DNA of 64,000 bases, from the NCBI RefSeq assembly GCF_035582795.1, contig NC_134365.1, positions 38,172,135-38,236,134 of the forward strand. The letters run 5' to 3'. The notes beneath the pieces are model-generated. The model was not told where the DNA came from, did not search any database, and worked only from the letters and a program-made list of their open reading frames with translations. The translations under genes and the position numbers were made by a program. Of the stretch, positions 26,590 to 39,800 are shown one piece after another. The stretch's first letter is position 1. Every line of letters begins with the position of its first letter. This DNA comes from Mycteria americana (taxonomy: Eukaryota > Chordata > Aves > Ciconiiformes > Ciconiidae).

Positions 26590-26714
26590 ACTGCAAATAC
26601 ACCTGCCATGCTCACTGCCGAGACCTGGTGCACCTGGGCTGCCGGCGGAATGGAAAATTAATGGACTGCCTCGCTCCACATGACACCTTAGATCCATCTT
26701 ACAACAACGGTCAG
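26590..26714 (+). CDS. RASSF3: RASSF-type C1 zinc-finger exon, probable exon 2 of a long RASSF3 isoform (partial CDS)
   Basis: Seen: a polypyrimidine and TG tract ends in TTTCAG at 26589. It is followed by two bases completing a split codon and 41 open codons, ending CAG|gtaata in phase 0. The peptide carries C-x4-H-x2-C-x7-C: Cys 26592, His 26607, Cys 26616 and Cys 26640. This is the second half of a C1 zinc finger, reading CKYTCHAHC, and it is followed by a polar linker. Known: in RASSF1A and RASSF5A (NORE1A) the C1 finger is split between exons in the same way, and it acts in protein and lipid contacts next to the RA domain. Inferred: this belongs to RASSF3 because a RASSF3-type first exon lies 25 kb downstream on the same strand and ends in the same phase. 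The exon with the N-terminal half of the finger was not found here. The C1-exon call is firm. The RASSF3 assignment rests on linkage and would fail if another RASSF-like gene lay between. Confidence 0.85.
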
Positions 26715-27391
26715 GTAATAGATCTCGCGTTCATGTAATTACTGCTTTCTCTTGTCAGCTCTGTAATGAAGTGTGGTCTGCCTGCCTCACCCGGCTGCTC
26801 GGGAAGAATCTCTCACTTAGGCATGGCCAGCAAAGCTAAATTTTCCCACCCAGTGCAGTACGGGTGGATCACGCTGCAAGTGGCTGCTGCCAGCTGGGTC
26901 ACTCCTGCTCCAGTTAGTTTTCAGCTAAACTGGCTGAAAGGTGGTCCCACAAAAAGGTATTTTTCCTGTTGGTTTGGGTCACGGTGGGGTCAGAGCAGGC
27001 AGGTACAGCAGGGGATGAGAACATGAGGACAGAGCTCCTCCTCAGCTAGCCGCGGCCGTACCGTGCAGCGGCTCCCAGGGTGAGCCTGGTGACCCAGGGG
27101 CCCTGTGCTGCTGGGCGTAGTACCACGGGGAGGCCAGTAACGCCAAGGGCTTGGCTATTTGTGACCACGAAAGACCCTCCTAGTTTTGTCTGGGGTTTGT
27201 GTTAATCCCCCAGTTCTCATTAAGTCCCTCGGAGGGTAATTTCGAATTTCCTCGCCTGGATTCCCCAGCAGCTTCAATGGGTCACAGTGTGCCTCCTCAT
27301 TTCCTTCCCTAAACCACCCCGGAGCGTCACTCCTTGCATTTCACCCTCACAGCAGGGCCTTTCTCTTTGTTCAGGGAACGCATCAAAGCAG
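26715..27391. other. Start of the intron after the C1 exon
   Basis: Follows the donor CAG|gtaata. Somewhat GC-richer than average, with no further exon recognised. Confidence 0.6.
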
Positions 27392-27833
27392 CAACCTTTA
27401 GTGCTGTGATAAAGGTTGTCTTGATAAACAACCTTTAGTTGTTTATTATAATAAAATAAAGTTTAAAAATAAAATAAAATTTAAATAATAAAATAAACTT
27501 TATAAAATAAAATAAAACTTTATTTAAAATAAAATAAAATAAAAATTAAATAAAATTTTAAAATAAATTTAAAAATAAATAAAAATAAAAATAAAAATAA
27601 AAGTAAAAGTAAATAAAATTTTAATAAAATAAAATTTAGTTGTTTATTATAATAAAATTTATAATAAAATACATTTATTATAAATTTATTATAATAAACT
27701 TTATTATTATAAAATAAATATTATAATAAAACAAATAATTATAATAAAATAAAAAATAAAATAAAGGTTGTATTGTGATAAAGGTTTCGTTTCTGCAGCC
27801 TTTAGTGCTGTGATAAAGGTTGCATTGTGCTAA
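27392..27833. repeat. AT-rich simple repeat bounded by duplicated hairpins
   Basis: Seen: about 350 bases of AAAATA/TTTATTATAATA-type sequence (about 27430-27770), nearly free of G and C. On the left, CAACCTTTA, a 9-base loop and TAAAGGTTG form a perfect 9-bp hairpin (27392-27418). The 24 bases at 27395-27418 recur exactly at 27799-27822 on the right. Further partial copies lie at 27429, 27640 and 27764. No coding potential. Confidence 0.85.
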
Positions 27834-28754
27834 TTAGCTCATGCCTCTTTGCATTTTCAAATACGTTTACCTTTTGTCCTCCACAAAAGTCCACCCAAAT
27901 TTAATCGGCCGGTAAGCCTTTGAACATTTCCACCTAACCAGCAGAAACTTCTGAGAGGGCACCAGGATTTCTCGGTGCCCTTGCTGAGCTTGCTGCGCGT
28001 GCTCCAGGTCAGCACTGAATTTCCTCTGCGAGCGCAGCGTTTATTTGGTAGGGGAGATGCTTGCTCCAGCCACCCAAACGGCGACGGAGGACGCTTTGTC
28101 TCTTGTGTGCTCCTCATGACTTGCTGTCGGGAAGAGCAAAGGGGAATAACTCAGAAAGGAGTAGCAGGGGTGGGGAGAGGGAAGGACATGGCAACACAGG
28201 TTTTGGAGGTGTGGGTGACTATCGGCAAGAAAATACCGCAGGAGCAGAAAGAAAAGGCCATTAAAAGCCATTTATACTCGAAAAGGCATGTTCAGCTTGG
28301 CCATGAGAGATCTAAGAAAGAGCTAGTGCTGTCTTGGGTAACGCAGCTATGAATGCTGAGCAAGGAAACTTTCTTGTTTGAGCCTTACAGTACTCGGGGA
28401 AGCAGAATTTCGTGTGCATTTGTTTGTGTGCAACGAGATTGCATCAAAGAAGTACTGGTTTTTGCCTAGTGATTCGTTCCTCTTGGAAGAAGTCACAGTT
28501 TGGCTGGTTGCTGTGGATGACAGTTGTTGCAAACCTCCACTTTCCTCGCTAGCTCTCTGGGTCAGCCTGTGTCTGACAACTGACAGACGTAAGATGAGGA
28601 TTCCAGTGCTATTTTCAGCATCCATCATCCGTTGATTTTAAAGCAACAATCATTTTCGTGCACAAAACCTGGAAAGTTTCCCGCTGGGTGAAGTGATTTT
28701 CTTTGTGCACGGCTGTCCCGCGTGCACAGCGCTGACACAGCTACCGATGGAGGC

Positions 28755-28860
28755 TGCAAGGTTGGAGTTCACTCCCTGCTCTGCTACGTACCTGCTCATA
28801 CCGCTTTGTCTTTCTAGGACTTAGATTTCTTGTAAGTAAAAAAGGAGTTAGAATTTTTAA
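28755..28860 (+). mobile_element. Possible MIR SINE remnant
   Basis: Seen: GGAGTTCACTCCCTGCTCTG, CTACGTACCTGCTCATACC, GCTTTGTCTTTCTAGGAC and TTGTAAGTAAAAAAGGAG can be laid against the MIR core in order, but the match is loose. It could be chance. Confidence 0.35.
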
Positions 28861-30750
28861 AAATCATTTTAAGATGTGTAAATGGAAACATTGTTACGAG
28901 AGCTGGCATTTACAGGTGACTGTTACTGAAATACAACTCCCAGCTCAGCTGCCTTTTCAAAATTACTTTTCCCTTCCATGCTAAAATTTTCTGGACTTAG
29001 TCTCAGCCTTAAGGTGATTTTTCCTTTCTGTTTAAAGTATGAACCTCCATCTCACATATACAACCGAGCATGTATTTAGTATAAGATAATGAAGGAGTCA
29101 GAGCATAGGAAAAAGGCTGAATCTATTTCCTTTACAAAACTATTCTTGCATTCTTATTCTGTGGATGGCATCTAGTCTGCAGGGTTTTAGTTAGACGCGG
29201 GAGTGTGCTTTTGAAGCAAATCTTCCAATTGTCCTCACTTCCCTTGCTTTGGTTGATATCAGTGAGCAGTCTTAGAGCACATCATAAACTTAATTCCCTT
29301 TCAGATGAAAATTAAGCTGCTTCCTGAAACCTCGGGGAAGCTCCAGGAGCCTACCTAACACGCTCCGACCACTAACAGGCATTCAGTCCACAGGATCAAA
29401 ACAGAGGTGGTCTTAGTAAAACCTGTGAAGTGTTTATATTGAGGATTTGGGGTTCTCAGCACTACTTGCTTTGCTTTACAGAGCTGCTCGAGTTGCACCA
29501 CAGTATTTGCTAACGCAGGTATCAGATACTTGGCACAGAACAGTCCCCAGCGAGAAGCAAACCGATAAGTGTTCCAGTGATGCCTGTTTTTGCTTTATCT
29601 ACCTCGTCACTTTGAAAATCACACGGTATGCAAAACCAGTTAATTTTGCATGAGCTATGCTAGTAAAAAGCATACCTGCAAAGACCACACATGTATTTTG
29701 GGGATATCCCACCCATACAGTGAGCGTCAGCTGAAAATATGAAGGGATTTAGGAGAACTGCTGGAAATTTGTAGTATTTATGGAGAGGAACACCTTGCTA
29801 ACAAGCCTTAGTCCTGGGCTTTGTGCATTTTCTTCCTGCTGGGATAACCATTTTGTTTTGAAGTGTAAGTTTTTTTGTTAAACAAAATAATTTTACGTGG
29901 GCAAAGCACTGATTTGAAGTTGTTATATTGGTATTCTTATGCTGGTACAGCTTAGATCTTTTCTTGTAAAGGGACGTGGCACCTTTATACTTGTGTAACT
30001 TCCTCCACACAGGTAGATGATTGCTCTGAGTATGATGGTAGACAAATGCTTTGAGACCTAACTCTGTAAGGCCCAAGACCATTTTAGACTGCTCAGGCAA
30101 AGTGAATGTATCTCCGACTTGATCTGGGTGATGTAAACTGCAATTTGTCCTGCTGCAATGACCTTGTGGTGCCCCGCGTGCAGCAGAGCTTGTGGCTCAG
30201 CTGTAGTTCTTGGTCCTGGATGCTCGTTCGTGCCCGTACACCGTCGCGTCTTCCCCCCTGCCTTTCCACTCCCAGCGGTGCCAGTACTGCTGGTTTTGGA
30301 CAATGTGTTTTAATATGGGTCAGGGAAATGGCGTGGCTTCCAATGTCTGCTCTTGCAAAGCCCAACCAGCTCTTTAGTTTGCAACACAGCTTGTGAACAG
30401 TGCTGTCAGCACAACGGGCTGGGTGTCGTGGTGTGGCTGGAACACCTTAAACTCCAAATAACCCTGAACAAACGTCTTGTTGAACCACAGTTTGAGAATC
30501 TGGGCTTAGGATTTCCGTTATGGGGAAGAAGAATTTCTTACAGGCTCTTAACTGCTCATTTTGCAAATGCAGTCAACAGATTTCCAAGGGATTTCCATCC
30601 TGTGCAATTCTGCCGGTGACTGGAGCCCTTTGGTGCACCCATGAGTGGTCAGATAGTCTCAGAATCTGGAATATGGACATGCTGCTTGACTTTGTTAACA
30701 AGTCATTGGAGCTCAAAAGGCCTGAACTTTGAGGTCCTTTCTCTGTGTTT

Positions 30751-30781
30751 GTATATATATATACACACACACATATATATT
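30751..30781. repeat. TA/CA compound microsatellite
   Basis: Seen: alternating TA, then CA, then TA units. It is partly self-complementary. Confidence 0.85.
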
Positions 30782-33005
30782 TCATTATAAAAAGGTCTAG
30801 GAAATTCCATTATGTAGCTATTTTGAGAGATAATGCTGCAGGGTTAAATACATGTAAATGAAACTCACCATTTCAAACATACTGCAAGTACCTGATGGCA
30901 GAAATATATGGCTCAGGTGAAAAGGGGATGGTGTTTTGCTAATTATGTGGCCTTAAACGTTTCCTTCCTGAAAAGGCTTCCTACAGAGATTAAAGAGGAA
31001 ATGATGGATATAGGTTCTCTGTGATCTTGCAGCAGAGCACGCAGAAAGAGCTGCGGAAAGAGCTGCCAGTTTCCTCCAGGAATGAGCAGAGGGGGATGAA
31101 TAGAGCCCTTTTCCAGCAGTCCTCTCCTGTGCTACCACATTGCCCATTACAGGAGCAACACCTTCTGACTGATACTGCCCAGGGCTTCTCAAAGTCTAAG
31201 AAGTATCAAAACCATTAAGTGGACTTTCATTTTTTCCTGTTTTTTTTCATGCCAGATGGATCAAAATGTTAAAATTTCTTTTGTATGAGCCACAGATACA
31301 TCTTTTCTCCTTCAAGATGGCACGGCTTCCCAAAGAGGTCTCACTGCACCCAAATTTTCCCAAAGACAGAGAGTGGTCAGAGATGAGGTTTGTGCAAGAC
31401 CTGAGGCACTTGGTAAAGTGTAGAAAGGGATATAGGCTGTCCCAAATGGCTTGGATAATAAAACCCCCCAGATTGCTTCAAAATGCATGAACCTGCTGTG
31501 GAGAAGACTGAGAGGATCTCACAGTGCAAATATAGAAACTCCTGGACCTGGATGGGCACTGACGTTACCATCTGAACGTAACTGGAACTGAAAGTAGTTT
31601 CAGTTCTTCTCACTCAGAAGTGAGGTAGTTTGACATCTCTTTTCAAAAATATCCCCTTTGGGAAAAAATGGACAATACAGAGCAAAATATCATGATAGAG
31701 ATGTGTACAGCTCTTGATTAATAATGAAAGCTACTGTTGAGCTATTGACTGCTCTCCCATACTAACTCTTGGTAGTGGCGTGTCCTCTGTACAATGGGCA
31801 TGGTTTTTAATGGCTTGTGTATTTCAGATCTCTGCTAAACCTGATTATGCTTGGTAGTAGTTGAAAGGAAAAGAAGAAAACTGAATGACATTTGTTTTGG
31901 CAGGCAGAGCATAGTTTCATTTTTGCCAGTGACTGGGAAAAATTTTAAACTAAACCTGGAGCTGATTTCAGTTCTAATTGTGTATATTGCTCAGGCTACT
32001 TTCAGGGAAATCCATTTGGCATAAATAAAAGCCTTGATAGATTATATAGACTAGAAATTAGTCCCAAGCGTTCAAAAAATAATTTGAGAGTATCCACAAC
32101 AGTTCTTCTGCCGCTACTGTCTGCAGCCTTCCTTCACAGGGGTATTACTAATACAGGCTTTGCACAGTACTGACTTAAGATCTTTGAGTTATAAACTCAC
32201 TGCAGCATTTTTAAGAAATTTAATTTACTATATCAGATATCTGGACTTCTTTAGTATTCTCTGGAGTAGGCATCATTAAATAGTCTGTTGGGTTTGCTAG
32301 AGCAGACCGAATAAGCGCTTGGGCTGATGGGGACTGAGGCAGTAGTTGAATATTGCAAGTAGGATGAATCCAAAAGATGCATTTAGACAAGAAGAGCTTT
32401 TTTAAATGAAAAATGGATCTTAAAGCCCAATCAGTAAAGACTGGATGAAGCATGTGTTGAATGGACCTGCATCATCATACCACCAAATAACATAATACTG
32501 GAACTAATATTTTTAACAGAGTGGACTTCAGCTTGTTGACACCTGGTGGGAATTTTCAGTCCATAGAAGAATTCAGAGTCATGTTGTTACACCACTATGG
32601 TTTTAAAACGTTATTTAAAAATCACACATTTTCATCAGTAAATCTATCTTTAAACTTTTTTTTTTAAAAGTACTTGGGTACTATACAGGCCTGACCTTTC
32701 AAACAGAAAGGTAGCAAGCTCACTGCTTAGAGAACATATTGCTGAAACCCAGAGAAGATCAATTGTAGGTTGTTTAGCAACCAGATTAACTCCAGTCAAA
32801 CAGCTCTGATTTTCTAGTTACGTAGAAGAAGCAGACAAGGCTTCAAATTACAGGAAAATACTGCTATTAGATGAGGGGAACATTTAAAATGCACTTTTGA
32901 TTTTTGCACAGTTACGTGTTTTCATATTCAAGACGTTTCTATAGTCTCCCTAGAAAACGATGTGTTTCCCTAGTAATGTGGCCAGCTTCAACCTGCCATT
33001 TTGTC

Positions 33006-33036
33006 AGCTGTCATTATAAGCTGTCATTATAAGCAT
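33006..33036. repeat. Tandem duplication AGCTGTCATTATA x2
   Basis: Seen: two adjacent near-exact copies of AGCTGTCATTATA, followed by a further AGCATTATA. Small local duplication in AT-rich intron. Confidence 0.75.
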
Positions 33037-34388
33037 TATATGTTCTTATTCCACCATTTATTTCTAATACAGACTATTCTTACCACACACATTTTTTCCA
33101 CAGTCCTTTCCAGTTTCTGCTGTCAGTGTTGTGCCAGGTGTAGGATGTAAAATATCAACTGCATTTTTTTTTATTGTGGCAGTTTTCTTCCTAATTCAAA
33201 GTTATTAATATCTTCCCAGTAGCTCAGCAGGCTCAGCAGAGCACAGATGATCACATTACAAATTTAATACAAGTAATACAGGCTTGCACGTCCCGTGAGT
33301 TCCAGGTGGTTCTCCGATACTCAAATAGCATTGCCTAATCTTGTTGGAGAAAAAGTTCAAGGAGAACTGATCCTCTGAATCGTTAAGTTTTGTGTGTTGT
33401 GTATGTTATATAGCATGATACAGCTGCACACCGATGTGAGGGGTGGCCAGGCTCTGCCTGAGCAAGCGGAGGGGGGGCTGGCAACAAGCCAGGCTCCTGA
33501 GGGTTGGGCTTGTGAGAGTTTGCAGCTTGTGAAGAGATCAGAGCATGGTTTCTTTCTTATCTTTAGGGTAGATTTTCAACATGCAGATCAGGACAACGAT
33601 CACTAGGACGATTGGTTTTGATGGGGCGTGCGTAGGCAAATGGATGTTGGCTGCCTTCGTCAAAATGTGCATGCTTGAAGAGGGGTATTTTGCTGTTATA
33701 TGTTGTAGATTATGGTTGTACATGGAAGTTGCCCAGTTGTTGGGTGATAAATCACTAACTATGATAGCGTCTTGAGTGCCTTACTCAACCCTCAAAACAT
33801 GCAAAGAAAATGAGCGCTGGCTGGGCAACTGGTAAGTGGGGGGTGAACGCCGGCCCCTGCGCGTCTGTCCTGGTGCAATCCTAATGCTGACTTTTCTCAA
33901 AAGTCCATGTGCCGTAGATGACAGATGGACAACTAAACTTCACCTTTCTGTTAGGGACAGGCAGGTAAACAGGGTGACAGCGGTTTTCATTCCCCCTTCA
34001 CAGGCTGCCTGATTATTTACTTCATATCCATAAAACACCTCGACCAAAATGGAATTACCAGCAGCCGCGCCAGGTCTGTCCTAATTTATTAAACCACAGG
34101 GGTGACTGGTTTCCAAGCAGGACGAGGGTCCAAAGAAATATTTAATATCACACACTTTCTAGAGCACTTATTCACGAGGCTGATTGTATTTTGCATTTAA
34201 ATGTTCAGGAAGGTAGCTGGGCTGGTGACATAACTGCAGACTACTTAATTCACCCCACGCAGACCTGCCCTAAGCAAATAACAAGATGGTAAAGAGAGCT
34301 GATCAGAAGAGAAAGTCAGAACTGTTGTGAAACTCGCATCCCATTTTCTCGTCCAGATTGCCTAAAATATTCTTGGAGCTTCACGCTA

Positions 34389-34414
34389 TCTCTCTCTCTC
34401 TCTTTTTTTTTTTT
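34389..34414. repeat. (TC)n(T)n tract
   Basis: Seen: about seven TC units running into a 12-base T run followed by AAACAG. It looks like a strong polypyrimidine tract and acceptor, but no coding frame with family resemblance follows. Confidence 0.75.
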
Positions 34415-36709
34415 AAACAGTATCAGGCTTCTTTTGTTGACTTATGGCATTAACAGCTGTTGGAAATGTACAGAGAAGGGATTGCTGCTGCCTTTTGACT
34501 CAGCGCAGGAAGGGCATGATGCAAAACCTTCCCTGGTGGGGAAGGAAGGTGGGGAGCGGTTTTTGATTATTTTTAATGATAACATTGCTGGGTGAAGATA
34601 TGAAAATATTTGTTCCCAGTCTTTGATCCAAGTAGCTTGCCAACCAGCAGCCCCACAGACAGCTGTTAAGAAAACAGGTAGAGAACAGAGCTCTATGTTG
34701 TTCTGATGCAGTCCTGTTTATCTTACAGGAATGTAAAGCCTTGTTTCCCAGAGAGCAGGAATCAAATGACAGGAGGTCGCGTTTTTCCTTACTGATTCAT
34801 GGCTTCCTCTAGCTGGGGATGCTGCCTAGAAGCTGCCCTCCAGACTCTTCCTCGGTGCAGAGGAGCCCGCCTGTTTGCATGAGCTGGGTTTCTCCCCAGC
34901 TCCGCGTGTGTGCTGCCTGGTGGTTCCCCTTCTCCCAGGGATCTCATTCTATGGTGAAGCTTCGTTCTTGTATGCGTTGTCTCACGTCGGTCTGCTCCAC
35001 AGGAAGTGTGGATAAGAACTCACGTGTTCCCTATTTACTCTGCAAATAGCGTGTATATGTGTGTAAAAATTCAGTGATGTAGTGTTAATGCTTCAGTATA
35101 CTTACTGGGAAGGAGGAAACTGTCACCAGTTATATGTCATTTAAAAGCAATGGCAATGAAGTCATACTAGTTAAACTTCTGGGGAGTAGTCCTCTCGTTC
35201 CTACCCAAAGCGTAAAGAAGTAGCTGGCTTCCCCAGATCAAAACATGCTGGGTTCTTGTAGCACTTGTGGGAAATCTCGAGCAATAGTCACTTTGTCGTG
35301 TTTCCTTCTCTCTTTTTATTTAAGCTATTGTAAGTCTCCATTCCTGCAGCTTAGGTCCCAGTGGGGATCCTGCACCTCTGGTTCCTGTGGCCTTCTGATC
35401 CTTTACTGCCAAGCAAAAGAAGCTGCCCGGATACAAAAAGGCTGTTGTGTTGTTTCTTCTGAACGCAGAGACAGAGCTACAAAATGTAGACTCCTACAAG
35501 CTTTTTAGATCCGGTTTGTTCTACAAAGAATATGCTGGTGATCAGTTGGGGGTTTTTTTTATTTCCATGAATGTTTATTTCACAAATGGTGTAACAAACC
35601 TTTCAAAAATGAGATAAAGTCCCTTCATCGCTTCATTCGAGATATACACCTTACATTATGGTTGTGATATTCCAGATGAGATTTTTGATCCAGAGCTAGT
35701 TTTGTGTCTTGATCACCTTTCCCCTGTGACCTTTAGATTTCTTATGACTTGTGACCTGGTTCTTAATCAAGAGACCTCTCCTAAGGATGAGTTTTGGATC
35801 AGACGATCCTGGCCCAGACGATCCTGGAGCCATGCTGCTTGGAAGCTGGACAGTGCCTGGAGAAGATAAATCCAGCTGGTCTCTGCATGCCTGCCCTATG
35901 TGAATAATCCCTAGAGAAGGATGGAAAATATCATCTCCCCTTTACGTTTGAGAAGAAAACTTTCATCATGGGACCGCAAGAGATCTTCAAACACATACGT
36001 TACAACTAGTCTTGTGAACCAATGGAGAGCTGCAGATGCCCATTTCAGGTATTTTTCCTACTGATGTGCTGCAGTCAGCTGGATAACTGGATACAATTAT
36101 TTGCTTTGCCTAAACCATATCCTACGCTTCTCCATCTCTTTCTCTGCCCGTGCTTGCAAGTGTATATGTAGCCATGGTCAATCGCCCTTTTAAGGCTTTG
36201 TCTTCTCTGACAGAGTGTTTGTTTACAGCAAGATAAATACCATCATCGATTATTTTGCTTTACAATCCTAGGTGAGAACAAAGCAGTGGAGATAGTTACC
36301 ATGGGGCAGCAGGATGAGGTCAGCACCATGCATCCTGCCTGGGGCTGACCTCACCTAGCTGACTTCAGGATAAAATTACGTCATCTTGATTTCACTAAGC
36401 TATTCTATCAGAACAGCCTTATCAGACAATTCTGCAACATTATTCTCTGAGGAAGGAAGACCAGTGTATAGCAAGGCTGAACACCGCTTTTACATTTCCC
36501 AATACTCCTAAGCTTGTGTTTAGAGGAACATTGCTCAGTCCACACTCCTCTCTGAGTTCTCCATTTGCACTGTCCTCTCCCTTCAACCTTCCTTTTGCCA
36601 TCCTGACTAATATTTTCCTTTACAATAACCTTGAAAAGAGATTTCCTTATCTGCATATATGACTAATCAGTAAGGTCTTATGATTATTATAAAGCAATTT
36701 GTTGGAGGT

Positions 36710-36836
36710 AGGAATTAGAGCGTGAAACTGGGACTGAGGAAGCCAGATTTGCAGTCCTTGCTCTACTAATGACTGATTAGATATGGCCTTCAGCAAGTCA
36801 ATTTGGCCTTGGTTTTCAGATGTGCTGATTTAATTT
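36710..36836 (+). mobile_element. MIR SINE remnant
   Basis: Seen: GGACTGAGGAAGCCAGATTT, GCAGTCCTTGCTCTACTAAT, GACTGATTAG, CTTCAGCAAGTCAATTTGGC and CTTGGTTTTCAGATGTG align in order with the MIR core (gagtcaggagac, ctggctctgccac, taactagctg, gggcaagtcact, cctcagtttcctc). Known: MIR is an old tRNA-derived SINE shared across amniotes. Diverged and fragmentary. Confidence 0.65.
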
Positions 36837-39800
36837 TTAGTCTTTCACCCCCAGCTTTCTTTTCTTCCTTCTTCTAGGGGGAGGGAGGTGCCCACGGTAT
36901 GCAAACCTGCTATTTTATTTTACCTCAAATATGTCTCAGTCTGGGCAGTCAGAAGTAGAATAAGTTTTTGGAAATGGTGACATTGTGGATAATGTTCCTT
37001 GCCTATCTGCAGCTCATAGTCGCACTGGGGATGAGCTCTTTCTTGCAAAGTATTATGGGTGAATAAATGCACCGTGTGGCACAGAGTTACATTCTGAGAA
37101 CTTGATTGTTTCTTTATGCGTCACCCGTAACTTCTATGACTATTGCTGAATTTGTTGAAGAAACCATAATCTGGGGAAGGAAAGCAAGGGTGAATTCTTA
37201 AAATTGAGGATTACAGATAGGGTAACTTCAGCGGTAACTCAGTATGAGAGAGTGGAAGGAGTAAAATCTCTTGACAGCTGCATTTGCGAACTATGGTTTT
37301 ACTGAGTTCTTTATATTCTTTTCCCCACAATTAACAGATATAGCTAGAGACAGGAACAATTTATTGGAGTGAATGAATAGAAGAAATAAGTGTTTTGGAA
37401 ATACCTAGGGTCCATATTTCCAGTTGTAATTAGGCAGCTGCTGTCTGTCTGAGTAGTGTCCCTAACATTACTCTTTGGGGGTAGGTCGGGGTCCTCTCCT
37501 TTCGCTGAACCATCTTTCTGAGATCCTGTGCTCCGTCTCCCAGCAGGAACCTCCCAAGCTGTGCTGGGCTGCACAGCTCCCACAGCTTCGCCCGCATCAG
37601 CCCCCACACCCCAAGCCGCTGGTCTTCAGCCCCGTGCTGCCAGGTCCTTCCGCCCGACGCAGGGGAAGCTCGTCCCGTGCGCACATCCCCCGTGGTGGGG
37701 CTGGAGAGAGGAGGGACCTTCACTGGCAGAGAAAGAGGAAGAGAGAAACAGACAAAGGACAAGAGGGGCTGACACGAGCTATCTGGATTTTTTATTCTTG
37801 TCTCCCATCACGCAGTCTGGACCTCCCAGGGCAGCCCCACTCTTGGGTTTGAGAATCGTTGCATTGGGTTAGACAGTGAAAAAGGAGATGTAGGGTCCAG
37901 CGGAGTCAGTGAGAGCAGAGTTTTGCCATAACAGATCCAGTTTCACTAACAGTTTGTAAAATCTATTAACCATCTTCTTTTTTCTTTAAAGTGTCCTCAA
38001 CTTGCAGTTTTGAGCCTTCTTTGGACCGAGATTGCCTGCTGGGGAGTCAGCACAGCGTGTCCCAGAGCTGGGGACAGGAACTGCCCCGCATCCTGAGCCA
38101 GAAAGAGGGGTTAGCATACACGGGGCCTCTGACGCGAGGGAAGTGTGCGTGCCTCCATCCCACCCACCCCCAGGCTACCCGAATTTTAAGATGAGTTGGC
38201 CATGGTCCAACGGTTGGCAGCATTTCATAGACAAGTCCTCTAGACTGTGCTAAGCACTGTGCGTAAGAGCAGTCTTTCCTGGTCATTCCACACTCTTCCC
38301 CACACTTTCATTTCTTTTAAGTCACCTGTGGTTTTTGGCTGCAATTAAGAAGGAAAAAATTTCTGGCAGTTCTGCTGTAGTCACATTTGGCAGTTTCACC
38401 GGTTACTTCCAGTAATTATCTCTGTGTCACAGATATGCCCTCAGTGCCAGTTTTAGGAAAACCTTCTACCTTTCTGGTGTTTGAGTAAGGAAATGGATTC
38501 TTTAGGAAATTGCTTTCCTCCAAGAACAGCCCCTTCTTTACAAACGCTCTTGCTGTGGTCTTTTGGAAAAGGCCACATTTGAAATTTGAAATATGCTGAT
38601 GTGCAAATCATTTTAATAGCTGACCTGCAGAATCTGTTGGCAGGGCTGCTGGAGGCAGTTTGCTCTGCTTCCAGCCGCCTGCTTTGTTTTGGCAGCCGCA
38701 CACCTTCTGCCCCAGATGCCTGCAGCCTCTTGTCCAAGTTAGGAGCTAGACAAACTTTACACACTGACCTGTAAATGCACCTCAGCTTATTATCTATGCA
38801 AAGAATTAGACCTAAAGCTCAGGCTGCCTTTTGCCTCCCAAAGTTATTTTAAATGGACACAGTAAAGCTGGATTACAGATTTACAGCGGTGGATGTGCTT
38901 GCCGGACTCCCACCAAGGAGGGGGGTGAATCACTGCGTTTCCTTGTAAGGGTATCTGCCCGACTGCAGAGCGGTGGTGAACGCTGCCAGCCGGCCTGAGC
39001 AATAGCAGGCAGGCCTTTGAAAGCAGCAAAGCACATAGAGGCAGACCCTTTTGAAAGAGCAGACGCCAAAGCAGATGTTAAGGCCACATGGAGGACCACT
39101 GAGTGCAGCGTGGGGGGGTTATGGCAGGAGATTGCTTCCAGGACGTGGATGTGAAATTCTTAGGTACGGCTCACAGCATTGGTGTGCCTCTCTGTTTCAA
39201 ATCCTCACAGCCCTGCCACAAGCCTCTTTTAAAAAGTTTTGCAGAGTTTTCCTAAGTTAATTTAAAACCAGCTCTTTGAAACAGATAGCTTTTAAAAAGA
39301 CTTTCAGACCCAAATGAAATGAAGGTGGATGCCCTAATGCATACAGCAAAGAGCGTGAGCTTTTTAGCATTGTTCTGCTGTGATGTTACATCCAGTGACG
39401 TTTCTGACATATTTTGAGGTCTGCAAGTAGACTGCAAGTTCACTGATTACTTTCTGACCTTGAGGTACAACCCGTCTTTCAATTATCCTGTGACTCCGCT
39501 AGTCTGGTCGCATGTCAGGGGAGGGGAGGCACACCCGCAGTGTTAAATTACCTGCCCATATGGACATACGGACACATCTGTACATCTGTTGAGTCACACA
39601 AACATAACCTCTCTTCGGCAATGCACTGCTGTGGTTTCTCTCCAGGTCTGGCACTCCAGACACCGAGTGCAGGCAGGAAGACACGGTGCTGCCCCACGGT
39701 TATGTGGGGGTCTGGTACTGTCCCTGCGGGACAAGAGGTAGGGGGTAAATGATGGAGACAGCGTATGACTGACAGGAATAAGCACTGATCAGCAGAACTC

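Larger units (their letters stand above)
27834..36709. other. Intron of the long RASSF3 form, no exon seen
   Basis: AT-rich sequence with a possible MIR remnant and microsatellites. Open frames are short and unlike known proteins. A 13-base CAGACGATCCTGG is duplicated near 35802-35827. Confidence 0.55.

Noticed and set aside
34389..34425. Strong polypyrimidine tract ending AAACAG, suggestive of an exon acceptor
   Set aside because: The following sequence has no sustained frame resembling a RASSF exon. The tract is a microsatellite.
37430..37872. Three overlapping open frames of 110-125 codons on both strands
   Set aside because: Explained by a local GC-rich patch. The peptides are Pro/Arg/Ser-rich composition products.
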